A stretch of 64,000 nucleotides of DNA from Muricomes intestini (GCF_004346165.1 NZ_SLZZ01000001.1:186001-250000), one strand, 5' to 3'. Positions 33,259 to 43,411 are shown, numbered from the stretch's first letter. Notes: generated by a model from the sequence alone, not told the origin. Translations and numbers: made by a program.

Positions 33259-33326
33259 GCGCAAAAAACAAAGAGACGGGCGGAAAGATTTGACTTTTAT
33301 ACTATACGCCTGAAAGGGGAACACCC

Positions 33327-34142
33327 ATGATTACTATAGAAGAGCAGGAATTCAAGGACTTTGCAAATTATATCAGAGCCAATTATGGCATTCATTTTAA
33401 AGCGGAAAAAAAGACTCTGATTGAGGGACGGCTCGGCAACTTAATAACAAGTATGCATATGGGCAGTCTGGAAGAATATATGGATTATGTAAAAACAGAT
33501 AAATCCGGGAAGGCCGCATCAGTGATGCTAGATAAGATTACAACAAATTATACTTTTTTTATGAGAGAGTCGGAACATTTTAATTATTTTAGAACCACGG
33601 TGCTGCCTTTCCTGGCAAATAATGTGGGAGACAGGGATTTACGTATCTGGAGCGCCGCCTGCTCCACCGGAGAAGAGCCTTATACTCTTGCAATGTTAAT
33701 TGATGAGTACCTTGGGCCCGATAAGAACAGATGGGATACAAAAATATTAGCTACAGATATCTCCAAAGCAGTGATTTCTGCGGCCAAATCAGGCATTTAT
33801 GAAAATGAGAAAATAACAGAGCTTCCTTTAAGCTGGCAGAAAAAGTATTTTAAGGCATATGATTCTCATCAAAGTGAAGTAATTGAAAAGATTAAAAAGG
33901 AAGTTATTTTTGGAAATATCAATTTGATGGATACTGTCTTGCCTTTTAAAAGAAAAATGCATGTTATATTCTGCCGAAATGTCATGATTTATTTTGATGG
34001 TCCCACTAAAGAAAGGTTAATTCAGCGGCTGTATGATATCACAGAGCCGGGAGGCTTTCTATTTATTGGTCATTCGGAGGGGCTAAACAGGGAGACCACA
34101 AGATACAGATACATCAGACCGGCAATCTACAGAAAAGAATAA
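33327..34142 (+). CDS. cheR: Chemotaxis protein methyltransferase CheR
   Basis: CheR methylates glutamates on chemoreceptors using S-adenosylmethionine. The 271-residue protein has the N-terminal helical domain (about residues 1-75), the TTNYTFFMRE segment at about 72-81, the SAM-binding motif SAACSTGEEPYTLAM at 109-123, and VIFCRNVMIYFDGPTKERLI near 215-234. Length is normal. It stands directly before two chemoreceptor genes. The demethylase cheB is not in the window. No clear promoter was found in the 68 nt after the upstream terminator. Confidence 0.95.
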   Translation: MITIEEQEFKDFANYIRANYGIHFKAEKKTLIEGRLGNLITSMHMGSLEEYMDYVKTDKSGKAASVMLDKITTNYTFFMRESEHFNYFRTTVLPFLANNVGDRDLRIWSAACSTGEEPYTLAMLIDEYLGPDKNRWDTKILATDISKAVISAAKSGIYENEKITELPLSWQKKYFKAYDSHQSEVIEKIKKEVIFGNINLMDTVLPFKRKMHVIFCRNVMIYFDGPTKERLIQRLYDITEPGGFLFIGHSEGLNRETTRYRYIRPAIYRKE

Positions 34143-34172
34143 GGAAACCTAATATGCAAAGGAGAAAACAAT

Positions 34173-36077
34173 ATGAAGAACTTATCTGTAAGCAAGAAGC
34201 TTATTACCGGATTTGGCATCGTACTGATTTTGATGCTGCTGTCAGGCATCTTTTCCATCATTAACCTGAATGGAATTAATGCAGAGGTGGAGCGATACAG
34301 TAAGTATTCGGTACCAAATGCAGAATATATCAGAGCCATGCAGGTAAATATGCGCAGTACTATGCATGAGCTGCTGGGTGCGATGCTTGCCCCACCGGAA
34401 ACTGCCGGCAAGCTGCTGTCTTCGGCAGACCAGCATTCAAAGTCAGCGCTTACCAAGCTGGAAGAATTTAGAAAGAATCAGAGCGATTACAGCAGAAATG
34501 CCGATATTGAACAGGCCAAGACAATTATTAACTCAGGAGATTCCGTAAGAAAAGAAATATCTGAGCTTATTCTGGAGAATACAGACCAATCTCATAAAAG
34601 AGCTCTTGAGCTGTATCAGGAACAATATAGCCCCCAACTTGAAAAGGCCATTAGTATCATGGAAAATTTTGCGGCTTCGTCCCATGAAAAATCAAAAGCA
34701 CAGAAGGTGGAAGCGGAAGAGATTATGGTGCGTACACAGGTTCTTCTTTTAGTTTTCTCTGCACTATCCATTTTGATTACGGTTTTTGTTGTCATAGTTA
34801 TCAGGAAATCTATTTTGGCTCCGATTCAAAAAATCATAGCAATGAATAGAGAAGCCGCCCGGGGAAACTTAGATGCCGAGATTGAGTATGAGAGCAAAGA
34901 CGAGTTTGGACAGATGATAGAATACATTAAAGAGTCCAATGCACTGCAAAAAAAATTAATCGGCGACGTAATTGAAAAGTTTACAAGAATATCAGAAGGG
35001 GATCTGCAGTTTGAGATAGATATGGATTATCCCGGAGGTTATGAGATTTTAAAGAAATCAATTGAAACTACGGCCGACAACCTGAACACTATTATGCAGA
35101 CAATCGATACCGCTGCATCACAGGTCAGCGCAGGTGCTTCACAGGTATCCGACGGGGCGTCAGCTCTTGCATCTGGCTCCACAGAACAGGCATCTTCTGT
35201 GGAAGAGCTGACAGCTTCTGTTGAGCATATTGCCGCCCGGACGGAAGAAAACTTTTCTGTTGTAAAGGCTGCAACAGAATATGTGGAGCAGGCGGGACAA
35301 GGAGTAGAAAGTGGAAACGACTATATGCAGAAGCTTACCGATGCGATGACTGAGATTAATGCAGCTTCAAATGAGATTGTAAATATTACCAAGGCAATTG
35401 ATGATATTGCATTCCAGACCAATATGCTTTCTCTAAATGCAGCTATTGAGGCGGCCCGTGCAGGAAGTGCCGGAAAGGGATTTACCGTTGTTGCAGACGA
35501 AGTGCGGAATCTTGCAAGAAAATCTGCAGATGCGGCGAAACAGACTGAACAATTGATTCAAAATACAGTTGCAGCCGTCGCCAGAGGGACTGAACTGACG
35601 GCTCAGACAGCACAGGTTTTACAGGAAGTGGGAGCCAATGCAAGAAAAGTTACAGACAATTTTGTACAGATAGAACAGACGTCTGCCGAGCAGTCCCATG
35701 CGGTTGAACAGATTAAGCTGGGACTTGCGCAAGTATCTTCTGTTGTACAGACAAATGCGGCCACCGCGGAAGAAAATTCTGCCACAAGTGAGGAAATGTC
35801 CGCACAGGCAGATACGCTGCGTGCAGAAGTGAAAAAATTTAAGCTAAATAATGGCATTCAAAGAAAATATGTTTCAGAGGATTTCAAGTCTGAAGAGATT
35901 CCTGAGCCTGAGGAAATTCTCAAGTCTGAGGAGATTCTCAAGCCTGAAGAGATCCCGAAGCCTGAGAAGGCCTTCGAGCCTGAGGAGATTCCCAAGCCTG
36001 AGGAGATTCCCAAGCCTGAGGAAAGTTACGATCTCGAACAGGAAAATGAAGAGAAACCTGATTTAGGTAAATATTAA
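34173..36077 (+). CDS. Methyl-accepting chemotaxis protein with repetitive tail
   Basis: This 634-residue transmembrane chemoreceptor has membrane helix 1 at about residues 10-31 and a 4-helix-bundle type extracellular sensor (about 32-188). Membrane helix 2 is at about 189-210, HAMP follows (about 211-300), and the signalling domain runs from about 320 to 565. The signalling hairpin tip is well conserved ([20 protein letters not shown]). The C-terminal tail (about residues 570-634) is unusual: tandem hexapeptide-type units such as KPEEIP, rich in Pro and Glu, encoded by near-identical 18-bp repeats. There is no NWETF-type CheR-docking pentapeptide. The ligand is unknown. Confidence 0.92.
   Translation: MKNLSVSKKLITGFGIVLILMLLSGIFSIINLNGINAEVERYSKYSVPNAEYIRAMQVNMRSTMHELLGAMLAPPETAGKLLSSADQHSKSALTKLEEFRKNQSDYSRNADIEQAKTIINSGDSVRKEISELILENTDQSHKRALELYQEQYSPQLEKAISIMENFAASSHEKSKAQKVEAEEIMVRTQVLLLVFSALSILITVFVVIVIRKSILAPIQKIIAMNREAARGNLDAEIEYESKDEFGQMIEYIKESNALQKKLIGDVIEKFTRISEGDLQFEIDMDYPGGYEILKKSIETTADNLNTIMQTIDTAASQVSAGASQVSDGASALASGSTEQASSVEELTASVEHIAARTEENFSVVKAATEYVEQAGQGVESGNDYMQKLTDAMTEINAASNEIVNITKAIDDIAFQTNMLSLNAAIEAARAGSAGKGFTVVADEVRNLARKSADAAKQTEQLIQNTVAAVARGTELTAQTAQVLQEVGANARKVTDNFVQIEQTSAEQSHAVEQIKLGLAQVSSVVQTNAATAEENSATSEEMSAQADTLRAEVKKFKLNNGIQRKYVSEDFKSEEIPEPEEILKSEEILKPEEIPKPEKAFEPEEIPKPEEIPKPEESYDLEQENEEKPDLGKY
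35889..36022 (+). repeat. 18-bp tandem repeats in chemoreceptor tail
   Basis: About seven imperfect copies of an 18-bp unit (consensus AAGCCTGAGGAGATTCCC) encode the repeated Pro-Glu tail. The last copies are nearly identical, suggesting recent expansion. Confidence 0.85.
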
Positions 36078-36110
36078 AATAAAAATAAAAAGTCCGGAGG
36101 AAGAGACACT

Positions 36111-37376
36111 ATGAAAAAAACAATGAAACAGTCCACGCTTATTTATACTTTGAATGCATGCGCTCTGCTGCTGCTGGTCCTTGTAGGGGTTGGCTTTTAT
36201 ATCCTGTACCACAAAGGGAGTACCGGCCAGACCGATGGCATTGCAATAGTGCAAGGTGCCGTGTTTGTGCTGCTTATAGGTGCGGCGGTGCTGCAGGTGA
36301 TTACGATGTTGATTACGAGAAAAAAGTTACTGCATCCGATTACAAGGGTTGAGAAGGAGATGAAAGAGATTGCACAGGGCAACCTTTCTTCCGATTTTTC
36401 TATGGAAGTGGATACATCTGAAATTGGTATGCTGGCAGGCTCTATTTACAGCACCCGCAGTACACTCCAGAAATATATCGGAGATATTTCCGATAAGCTT
36501 ACACAGATGGCAGAGGGTAATTTGGATTTGAAGAATGATATGGAATATATTGGAGAATTTTCTCCTATTCAGACAGCACTTGGTGTTATACTTGATTCAT
36601 TCAATGCCACTTTAAAACAGATAAATATTGCTGCCGGCCAGGTGAGCACTGGTGCGGCACAGGTATCCGGCGGGGCCCAGGCACTCTCAGCGGGTTCAAC
36701 AGAACAGGCTTCATCCATTGATGAGCTGACTCTTTCCGTAGAAAAGGTTGCCGGACAGGCAGAACAGAATGCTTCTAATGTCCGGGCTGCAACCAAATAT
36801 GTGGAGCAGGTTGAGACGGATATTAACACCGGAAACGGTTATATGAAAAACCTTACGGAAGCAATGGGTGAGATGGATGCCGCATCAAATGAGATTGTGA
36901 ATATTACAAAGGTTATTGAGGATATTGCATTTCAGACTAATATTCTCTCACTAAATGCAAGTATTGAGGCGGCCCGTGCCGGAGAAGCTGGAAAGGGATT
37001 TGCTGTCGTAGCCGATGAAGTCCGCAATCTTGCCGGAAAATCGGCAGAAGCCGCAAAACAGACTTCAGAGCTGATTCAAAATTCTGTAACAAGTGTGTCC
37101 AAAGGAACTGCCATTACAGCACAGACCGCTCAGATTCTACAGCAAGTCGGTTCCAATATGCAGAATGTGTCAGAAAACTTTGTAAGCATAGAGCGGGCAT
37201 CTTCAGAACAGACAGAAGCAATTGAGCAAATTCAGATGGGATTGGTACAGGTGTCTTCTGTTGTGCAGACTAACGCCGCTACGGCAGAAGAAAACTCTGC
37301 TACAAGTGAAGAAATGTCTGCTCAGGCAGATATACTCCGGGAAGAAGTAGGTAAATTCATCCTGTACTCTGAGTAA
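36111..37376 (+). CDS. Methyl-accepting chemotaxis protein with minimal extracellular part
   Basis: This 421-residue chemoreceptor has membrane helix 1 at about residues 12-33 and helix 2 at about 46-67. The loop between them is only about a dozen residues, so there is almost no outside sensor. HAMP follows (about 68-130), then a full signalling domain with the tip [20 protein letters not shown] (about 269-288). The signalling half is close to the preceding receptor, suggesting duplication. It may sense through the membrane, the HAMP region or a partner receptor. A terminator follows. Confidence 0.92.
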   Translation: MKKTMKQSTLIYTLNACALLLLVLVGVGFYILYHKGSTGQTDGIAIVQGAVFVLLIGAAVLQVITMLITRKKLLHPITRVEKEMKEIAQGNLSSDFSMEVDTSEIGMLAGSIYSTRSTLQKYIGDISDKLTQMAEGNLDLKNDMEYIGEFSPIQTALGVILDSFNATLKQINIAAGQVSTGAAQVSGGAQALSAGSTEQASSIDELTLSVEKVAGQAEQNASNVRAATKYVEQVETDINTGNGYMKNLTEAMGEMDAASNEIVNITKVIEDIAFQTNILSLNASIEAARAGEAGKGFAVVADEVRNLAGKSAEAAKQTSELIQNSVTSVSKGTAITAQTAQILQQVGSNMQNVSENFVSIERASSEQTEAIEQIQMGLVQVSSVVQTNAATAEENSATSEEMSAQADILREEVGKFILYSE

Positions 37377-37377
37377 A

Positions 37378-37417
37378 GTAACATAAAGGGCCTGGCCTGC
37401 CGGGCTCTCTTTTTGTT
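37378..37417 (+). terminator. Intrinsic terminator after chemoreceptor genes
   Basis: AGGGCCTGGC at 37387-37396 pairs with GCCGGGCTCT at 37399-37408, followed by TTTTT. Outer GTAACA and TGTTAC extend the pairing, so it may act in both directions. Confidence 0.8.
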
Positions 37418-37452
37418 ACAGTTTGGAACCAAGCAGATATATTAAAAGCTGC

Positions 37453-37481
37453 TTGTACTTTTTAGAGAGCTGTGCTATAAT
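37453..37481 (+). promoter_or_regulatory. Sigma-A promoter for beta-helix protein gene
   Basis: TTGTAC at 37453-37458, a 17-nt spacer and TATAAT at 37476-37481. The leader of roughly 100 nt to the ATG at 37587 contains a small TCGGC/GCCGA hairpin and an AT-rich stretch; no riboswitch was recognised. Confidence 0.82.
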
Positions 37482-37586
37482 CCTCTACATAGAATCTGGG
37501 AAGCGTTCGTTTTCCATTTCTGCTCGGCAATTCCGCCGAAGTATTCAACCGTAATTATTATAAAAATAACAGAACAGGAGGAGGCT

Positions 37587-40500
37587 ATGAAAAGATGTAG
37601 AGGAGCCTTCATGATATTGGTGGTGTCACTGTCTCTGGCAGTCTATATACCCATGTCATGCGAGGCACAGGAAGAACAAGTTAAGATGACCCTGGAGGAG
37701 GTGATTCCAGAAGAGACAAGCATTTTTGAGGATGCTTCTGGGAGTCAGTATCAGGAGTCCGAACCTGCCACAGCACTGCAGGATGTGGGAGAAGAGGTGA
37801 AAGTTCCTGAACGTACTGAAAGACAAATGGATGCGTTGCGGATAGACGCTGTGGCACGTGTGGGGAATACTTATTATAAGACCTTTGATGAAGCATTTTT
37901 TGCTCTGCCGTCGGGCGGCACTATGTATGTACTGAAGGATTGTATCGCAGGGCACAATGTTACGACGAAGTCATTCACCATCTACCCAGAAGGACAGAAT
38001 GTTACTGTGACTGCAAGTCCAAGTCTGGAGTGGGAGCCTGGAGGCATCATCGCGGTTCCGAACGATAGTGACAGAAATATAACAGGTACATGGACATTAT
38101 CAGGAAATGAAGGATATACGCTGACCATTGACGGCAACAGAAAATGTTCTTCGGGGATTCTGACATCTCTGTGCAGAACAACCATCAATTTAAAAAGCGG
38201 AGTGCGTTTAAGAAATGGCGTGGCGAACGGTATATGGAACAGCCTGGGAACTACAAATGTATATGAGGATGTATCGATTTATAACAATCTTCATGCCGGT
38301 ATAGCCTCCCAGGGCACGATAAATATGTATGGCGGAGAGATTTATGGCAATGGCAACAATGGAGTACGGGGAAAGACCGTCAATGTGGCCGGAGGTCTGG
38401 TGCATCATAATGGGAGCGCAGGTGTACAGACACAGACGGTTGACGACAACACGGCAATTACCGTTACAGGAGGGAGCATTTACAGTAACGCTTCGGATGG
38501 AGTTGCCGCATATGCCGCAAACGGGGTATGTACTGCCAGTATTTCAGGAGGTAAAATCTATTCTAACAACGCGGCGGGAGTCCGGTCATCTGCATCCTTC
38601 GGAACATTAGAGATTTCCGGTAATGCAAATATTTTTCACAATGCAACGGGTATATTTAATATGTCGGCTGCAACAATGTCCGGCGGGATTGTACATTCCA
38701 ATATAACCGAAAAGAATGGAGGAGGAATTTACAATTCGGGAACTCTTATTTTATCGGGTGGGGAGATTTTCTCCAATAGCGGAACTGCTGGAGGCGGCAT
38801 TTATAATGCGGGTATATTGACTTTAAATGGAACGGCAATCACAAATAATTCTGCCCGGGCCGGGAGCGCCGTGTATCAGAATGGAACTATGAATGTGAGC
38901 GGGGCAGCATGGATTGAAGAAAATAATGATGTCTATCTGCCCGAAGCCGGGAATGTCATCACAGTTACAGGTCCCCTTACATCAGAAAAAAAAGTGGCCC
39001 TTATAACGCCATCTGTCTATACGTTAGGACGCACATGTGTAAGAGTTGGCCATAACGAAGAAAAAGGAAGTGCGGTTTACCAGAAATTTAATCTAAATCC
39101 AAAAGCATTTTATTTACTGCGGCCCGGGGATTATCAATCGGGTGGGGCCAATACAGCAGACACAGACATTGTAATCAGCAGAGCATATATGATACATTAT
39201 GAGGGGAATTATGATGACGACAGGATTCGGGTTCCAAAGGACGAGAAAAAATATTGGTATGAAGCCACAAAAATATCGGGAGAAATTCCTCATTTTGGCT
39301 CTATAGGTTTTAAAGGCTGGGGCAGAAAGGCTGAAGATAAGGAAGCAGTATACCAGCCGGGAGACACAGTCAGTGCTGCCTATAATGAGGAAATGACCTT
39401 TTATGCACTCTGGAAAACGGAGATTAAGGTTATTTATGTCGATAATAATGCAGATTCGGGAACAGCTAAATCAGAATATGTAACTCTGAAAGAATGTGAT
39501 GAAAATAATGGGTATGAAATAAGAAAAAATAAAAATTATACTGAATTTTCCCGAAAAGGATATAGCTTTGCAGGCTGGGCAGACAATGAAAGAGACGCGG
39601 GTACAGGAACGGTAAAATTTCCCGAAAACAAGAAAAATATAGTTATATTTGATGAACTGTGCCAGATAGCTGATGAACAGCAGAAAGATACCGTAAACCG
39701 GCCGGGCATACCGGAAGTGAAAATGTACAGCGTATGGAATGGAATTCCGGAAATTAAAGCAAACAGTGTCCAGGAGTTTTATGAGGGTACGGAAGTTACA
39801 AGAGAAATGCTCTTATCTAATATGAAAGCCTTTGACGAAGAAGACGGGGACATCACAGGAAATATCCGTATTATTTGTATAAAATATGCCGGCAGAAAGC
39901 ATACAGATGGAGCAAAACAGGAGGGAGAAATAGCTTTCTGGAAGGAAGATATGCCTGCCGATGAAAAATTAGATACATGGTTTCTTCAGATGGATAAAAA
40001 TGATTCACCAGTTACACATCTCATTACATATGCTGTAACAGACAGTGCAGGTACTGAAAATGTTTTAGAGTGGCCTGTAAAAGTTAGGTATAATGAGTTT
40101 CCTGTAATAGAAGCAGCAGATCGGTATTTTACATTGGAAGAGGCCCGGGCGGGGAATATTACAGAAGCAGAAATTGTAGAACGGGCTTTGGAAAGCGGCC
40201 GCATAAAAGTGTCAGATCAGGAAGATGATATATTGTATCCGGGGAGTATTTTGAAGAAAGTGAAGCTTGTGAATTTTAAGCCGGAAGAGTTCTTAGAATT
40301 TAATAAACCAGGATATGTGGTGCTTACCTGCTCTGTTCAGGACAACATGGGTCCGGGGGGAGCCGGAAAAGAAACGCTAATCCAATTTACTGTTTACATT
40401 TTGAAAGACGGTGAAATGGTAAAACCGGAAGGAGCGAAATATGTACGCTTTATTAACAGAGAAAATTATGAAAAAAATGCAGATAGAGAGACAAAAAATT

Positions 40501-40802
40501 TAAGTGAGGAGGAGAAGGAAAACCTGAATCGAAATGGCGGACTTCATGTGGATTCCATGTGGTATCAAAATCCGGAATATAAAGCACTGCTTTTAGATTT
40601 GTGGGAAGAGGAGAGGACAGCGGATAAGGTGTGGGATTTTTCACGGGAAGATGTCAGGAAGGTTAAAGAGTACATAAATATTCACGGCATTGGAAACAGT
40701 AGAGAGGAGAATGCATTGAGCGGTTTTTTGAGGCAGTTTGGCTCTTTCGAAAGGAGAATGCAATATGTTGGAGAAGGTCAATCTTACAAAAAAAATGGAT
40801 AA
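37587..40802 (+). CDS. Large secreted beta-helix surface protein
   Basis: This 1071-residue exported protein has a signal peptide with likely cleavage after CEA (residue about 27). A right-handed parallel beta-helix follows (about 125-450; many GGxIYxN and ISGGxI-type turns such as GGGIYNSGTLILSGGEIFSN). Two InlB/Listeria-Bacteroides-type repeats are next (about 525-700, with FKGWGRKAEDKEAVYQPGD and FYALWK, then FAGWADNERD). An Ig/DUF5011-like segment follows (about 715-850, AFDEEDGDITGNIRI), and then a helical C terminus. No LPXTG, SLH or cell-wall-binding repeat was seen, so it is probably released or held by an unknown means. The last 38 nt overlap the next gene. Adhesin-like or carbohydrate-binding function is inferred. 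Confidence 0.78.
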   Translation: MKRCRGAFMILVVSLSLAVYIPMSCEAQEEQVKMTLEEVIPEETSIFEDASGSQYQESEPATALQDVGEEVKVPERTERQMDALRIDAVARVGNTYYKTFDEAFFALPSGGTMYVLKDCIAGHNVTTKSFTIYPEGQNVTVTASPSLEWEPGGIIAVPNDSDRNITGTWTLSGNEGYTLTIDGNRKCSSGILTSLCRTTINLKSGVRLRNGVANGIWNSLGTTNVYEDVSIYNNLHAGIASQGTINMYGGEIYGNGNNGVRGKTVNVAGGLVHHNGSAGVQTQTVDDNTAITVTGGSIYSNASDGVAAYAANGVCTASISGGKIYSNNAAGVRSSASFGTLEISGNANIFHNATGIFNMSAATMSGGIVHSNITEKNGGGIYNSGTLILSGGEIFSNSGTAGGGIYNAGILTLNGTAITNNSARAGSAVYQNGTMNVSGAAWIEENNDVYLPEAGNVITVTGPLTSEKKVALITPSVYTLGRTCVRVGHNEEKGSAVYQKFNLNPKAFYLLRPGDYQSGGANTADTDIVISRAYMIHYEGNYDDDRIRVPKDEKKYWYEATKISGEIPHFGSIGFKGWGRKAEDKEAVYQPGDTVSAAYNEEMTFYALWKTEIKVIYVDNNADSGTAKSEYVTLKECDENNGYEIRKNKNYTEFSRKGYSFAGWADNERDAGTGTVKFPENKKNIVIFDELCQIADEQQKDTVNRPGIPEVKMYSVWNGIPEIKANSVQEFYEGTEVTREMLLSNMKAFDEEDGDITGNIRIICIKYAGRKHTDGAKQEGEIAFWKEDMPADEKLDTWFLQMDKNDSPVTHLITYAVTDSAGTENVLEWPVKVRYNEFPVIEAADRYFTLEEARAGNITEAEIVERALESGRIKVSDQEDDILYPGSILKKVKLVNFKPEEFLEFNKPGYVVLTCSVQDNMGPGGAGKETLIQFTVYILKDGEMVKPEGAKYVRFINRENYEKNADRETKNLSEEEKENLNRNGGLHVDSMWYQNPEYKALLLDLWEEERTADKVWDFSREDVRKVKEYINIHGIGNSREENALSGFLRQFGSFERRMQYVGEGQSYKKNG

Positions 40803-42318
40803 GGCAGAGTATAAGGCAAAAATGCCGATGCTTAAAGTCAGACTTGGGGAATTACAGCGTCTGTGCCGGGTCCAGAATATCCCAGTGATTATTGTATTTG
40901 AAGGATTTGGTGCATCAGGGAAGGGGCTCCAGATAGGGAAGGTTATTCAAAGTCTGGATCCCCGCGGCTTTCAGGTTCATGCAATAAAAGGGGAAACAAA
41001 AGAGGAAGAGATGCATCCATTTTTGTGGCGGTTCTGGACCAAGACACCGGAGCGGGGCAGGATTGCAATTTTCGATGGAAGCTGGTACAGACGTGTGCTG
41101 ATTGAGCGTTTTGATAAAAAGGCCGGGAAAAAAGAGGTGACGAACGCCTACCAGTCTATCTGTTCTTTTGAAAAGCAGCTTACAGATGATGGGTGTGTCA
41201 TAATAAAGCTTTTGCTTGATATAGACCAGAAGGAGCAAAAAAAGAGATTTGAAAAGTTGAAGAAATCAAAGGAAACAGCATGGCGTGTCTCTAAAGGAGA
41301 TTTTGAGCGCAATGAAAAATATGGAGAATATGCCCGGATGATGGAAGAGATGCTGCAGATAACGGATACTGAGTATGCCCCCTGGACCATAATTGAAGCA
41401 ATGGACCGCCGGTTTGCCACTATAAAGATTTACGCAGTCATTATCAATGCACTGGAAGAACGGCTGGAGCAATTGCAAAAGGAGAAAGCAAAAGAGAAAG
41501 CTGCAGAAGCTATTGCAGAAATTTCGTCCGGGGAGGCTTCCCCTCGGGAGCCCAACAAACCTGGTACGAGAGAAAAAGAGCTGCAGGAGTCTGTGCTTGC
41601 AAAAACCGACCTGTCTCTGAGACTTGAAAAGAAACAATATGAAGAAGAGTTAAAAAAGCTTCAGAAGAGAATAAAAATGCTCCACGGTGATATTTACAGA
41701 AAACGGATTCCGGTGGTACTCTGCTTTGAAGGCTGGGATGCAGGCGGAAAAGGCGGTGCAATCAAGAGGCTGACAAAGAAGATGGACCCCCGTGGTTTTG
41801 TTGTAAATCCCACAGCTTCTCCAAATGATATTGAAAAAGCACATCACTACCTGTGGAGATTTTGGCGGGCCATGCCTAAGGATGGACATATTGCCATATT
41901 TGACAGGACATGGTACGGGCGTGTCATGGTAGAGCGCATTGAAGGATTTTGTACGAAACAAGAATGGCAGAGAGCCTATAAAGAAATCAATGATATGGAG
42001 AAGGATCTTTCAGATAAAGGTGCTATTGTATTGAAGTTCTGGATGCAGATAGATAAGGAAGAGCAGGAAAGAAGATTCACAGCCCGCCAGGAGGATCCTA
42101 AAAAGCAATGGAAGATTACTGAGGAGGACTGGAGAAACAGAGAAAAATGGGATCAGTACGAAGAAGCTGTAAATGAGATGCTGATTCGGACTTCAACAGA
42201 ATATGCCCCTTGGATTGTTGTGGAGGGCAATGACAAATATTATGCACGTATTAAAATTCTTAAATCCGTTGTACAGGCTATAGAAAAGCATATGAAGACA
42301 GAAAACCTTAAGATATAG
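40765..42318 (+). CDS. Two-domain polyphosphate kinase 2 (polyphosphate:AMP type)
   Basis: This PPK2-family phosphotransferase uses polyphosphate to phosphorylate nucleotides; two-domain members are usually polyphosphate:AMP phosphotransferases. Start at ATG 40765 behind AAGGAG gives 517 residues. The C-terminal domain is canonical: Walker A EGWDAGGKG (residues 322-330) and Walker B FDRTWYGRVMVER (379-391). The N-terminal domain keeps the fold but has EGFGASGKG (46-54), with Gly for the usual Asp, and FDGSWYRRVLIER, so it is likely less active. A Lys/Glu/Ala linker joins them (about 230-275). It overlaps the upstream secreted-protein gene by 38 nt, which suggests co-transcription rather than a related function. 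Confidence 0.88.
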   Translation: MLEKVNLTKKMDKAEYKAKMPMLKVRLGELQRLCRVQNIPVIIVFEGFGASGKGLQIGKVIQSLDPRGFQVHAIKGETKEEEMHPFLWRFWTKTPERGRIAIFDGSWYRRVLIERFDKKAGKKEVTNAYQSICSFEKQLTDDGCVIIKLLLDIDQKEQKKRFEKLKKSKETAWRVSKGDFERNEKYGEYARMMEEMLQITDTEYAPWTIIEAMDRRFATIKIYAVIINALEERLEQLQKEKAKEKAAEAIAEISSGEASPREPNKPGTREKELQESVLAKTDLSLRLEKKQYEEELKKLQKRIKMLHGDIYRKRIPVVLCFEGWDAGGKGGAIKRLTKKMDPRGFVVNPTASPNDIEKAHHYLWRFWRAMPKDGHIAIFDRTWYGRVMVERIEGFCTKQEWQRAYKEINDMEKDLSDKGAIVLKFWMQIDKEEQERRFTARQEDPKKQWKITEEDWRNREKWDQYEEAVNEMLIRTSTEYAPWIVVEGNDKYYARIKILKSVVQAIEKHMKTENLKI

Positions 42319-42399
42319 GCAACTAAAAAGGAAAAAAAACAAAGTTACAGAATATATATGATGTAGGGTAATCAGGATTCATCGTGAGGAAGAGAAAAT

Positions 42400-43401
42400 A
42401 TGACAATCAGAGAGCAGCTTGAAGAGCGGGAATTGGAATATTTAAGTCCTTATGCCGCGTTCAGCAGAAATTCGAAAGGCCGGGAGAAAACAGAAGAACA
42501 GTGTGATATACGTCCTGTATTTCAAAGGGACAGGGATCGGATTTTGCACTGTAAGTCATTCCGCCGCCTGAAACAAAAAACACAGGTGTTTTTACTGCCC
42601 AAGGGGGATCACTACAGGACAAGGCTAACCCACACTCTTGAGGTTTCACAGAATGCAAGAACCATAGCAAAGGCCCTCAGGCTGAACGAGGATCTGGTAG
42701 AAGCAATTGCGCTGGGGCACGATCTTGGACACACGCCTTTTGGACATGCAGGCGAACGGGCGTTAAATGGTGTATATCATTTTTCACATAATGAGCAAAG
42801 CGTCAGGGTAGTTGAATGTGTGGAAAAGCAGGGTGAAGGGCTCAATCTCACATGGGAGGTCCGGGACGGTATTATGAATCATCAGACATCCGGCCATCCC
42901 CACACCCTGGAGGGACAGGTGTTGCGCCTCTCAGACAAAATTGCATATATCAATCATGACATGGATGATGCAATCAGGGCGGGTATACTTGCAGAGAGTG
43001 ACATTCCTGCCAAGTATAGAAAGGTGCTGGGAAACTCCGGCAAAGAACGTCTGGATACGATGGTTCATGACGTAATCACACAGAGCATGGACCGTCCGGT
43101 TATTGTTATGTCCGGGGAAGTTCAGGCTGCCATGGCCGGACTTAGGAAATTTATGTTTGAAAATGTGTACATGAACCCCAAGGCAAAAGGTGAAGAAGAT
43201 AAAGCTGTACATTTGATTGAACAATTGTATGATTATTATATACGGCATCCCGAGCTGCTTCCCGGGCAGTATTTGAGAAGCATGGAAAGAACAGGCACAT
43301 GCAGGGAGCAAACCGTCTGTGATTACATAGCCGGGATGACAGATAATTATGCGGTTAAAAAATATGAAGAGTTTTTTGTACCGGAAGCATGGAAAAATTA
43401 A
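42400..43401 (+). CDS. dgt: dGTPase-like HD-domain triphosphohydrolase
   Basis: This 333-residue protein hydrolyses deoxynucleoside triphosphates, releasing triphosphate. It has the type 1 dGTPase pattern: CKSFRRLKQKTQVFLLPKGD, then the HD residues His78 in RLTHTLEVSQ and His107-Asp108 in LGHDLGHTPFGHAG. A later Asp lies in INHDMDDAIRAG. It is the short clostridial form. It is upstream of dnaG and rpoD, a common order in Lachnospiraceae. No clear promoter was found in the 81-nt gap before it. Confidence 0.9.
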   Translation: MTIREQLEERELEYLSPYAAFSRNSKGREKTEEQCDIRPVFQRDRDRILHCKSFRRLKQKTQVFLLPKGDHYRTRLTHTLEVSQNARTIAKALRLNEDLVEAIALGHDLGHTPFGHAGERALNGVYHFSHNEQSVRVVECVEKQGEGLNLTWEVRDGIMNHQTSGHPHTLEGQVLRLSDKIAYINHDMDDAIRAGILAESDIPAKYRKVLGNSGKERLDTMVHDVITQSMDRPVIVMSGEVQAAMAGLRKFMFENVYMNPKAKGEEDKAVHLIEQLYDYYIRHPELLPGQYLRSMERTGTCREQTVCDYIAGMTDNYAVKKYEEFFVPEAWKN

Positions 43402-43411
43402 CTGTTCAGAA

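Noticed and set aside
33259-33326. Sigma-28 or sigma-A promoter for cheR
   Set aside because: TTGACT and TATACT are present but not at workable spacing, and no GCCGATA-type element exists; no call was made.
37482-37586. Possible cyclic-di-GMP riboswitch in the leader of the beta-helix gene
   Set aside because: The leader is too short and lacks the conserved riboswitch core; only a 5-bp hairpin is visible.
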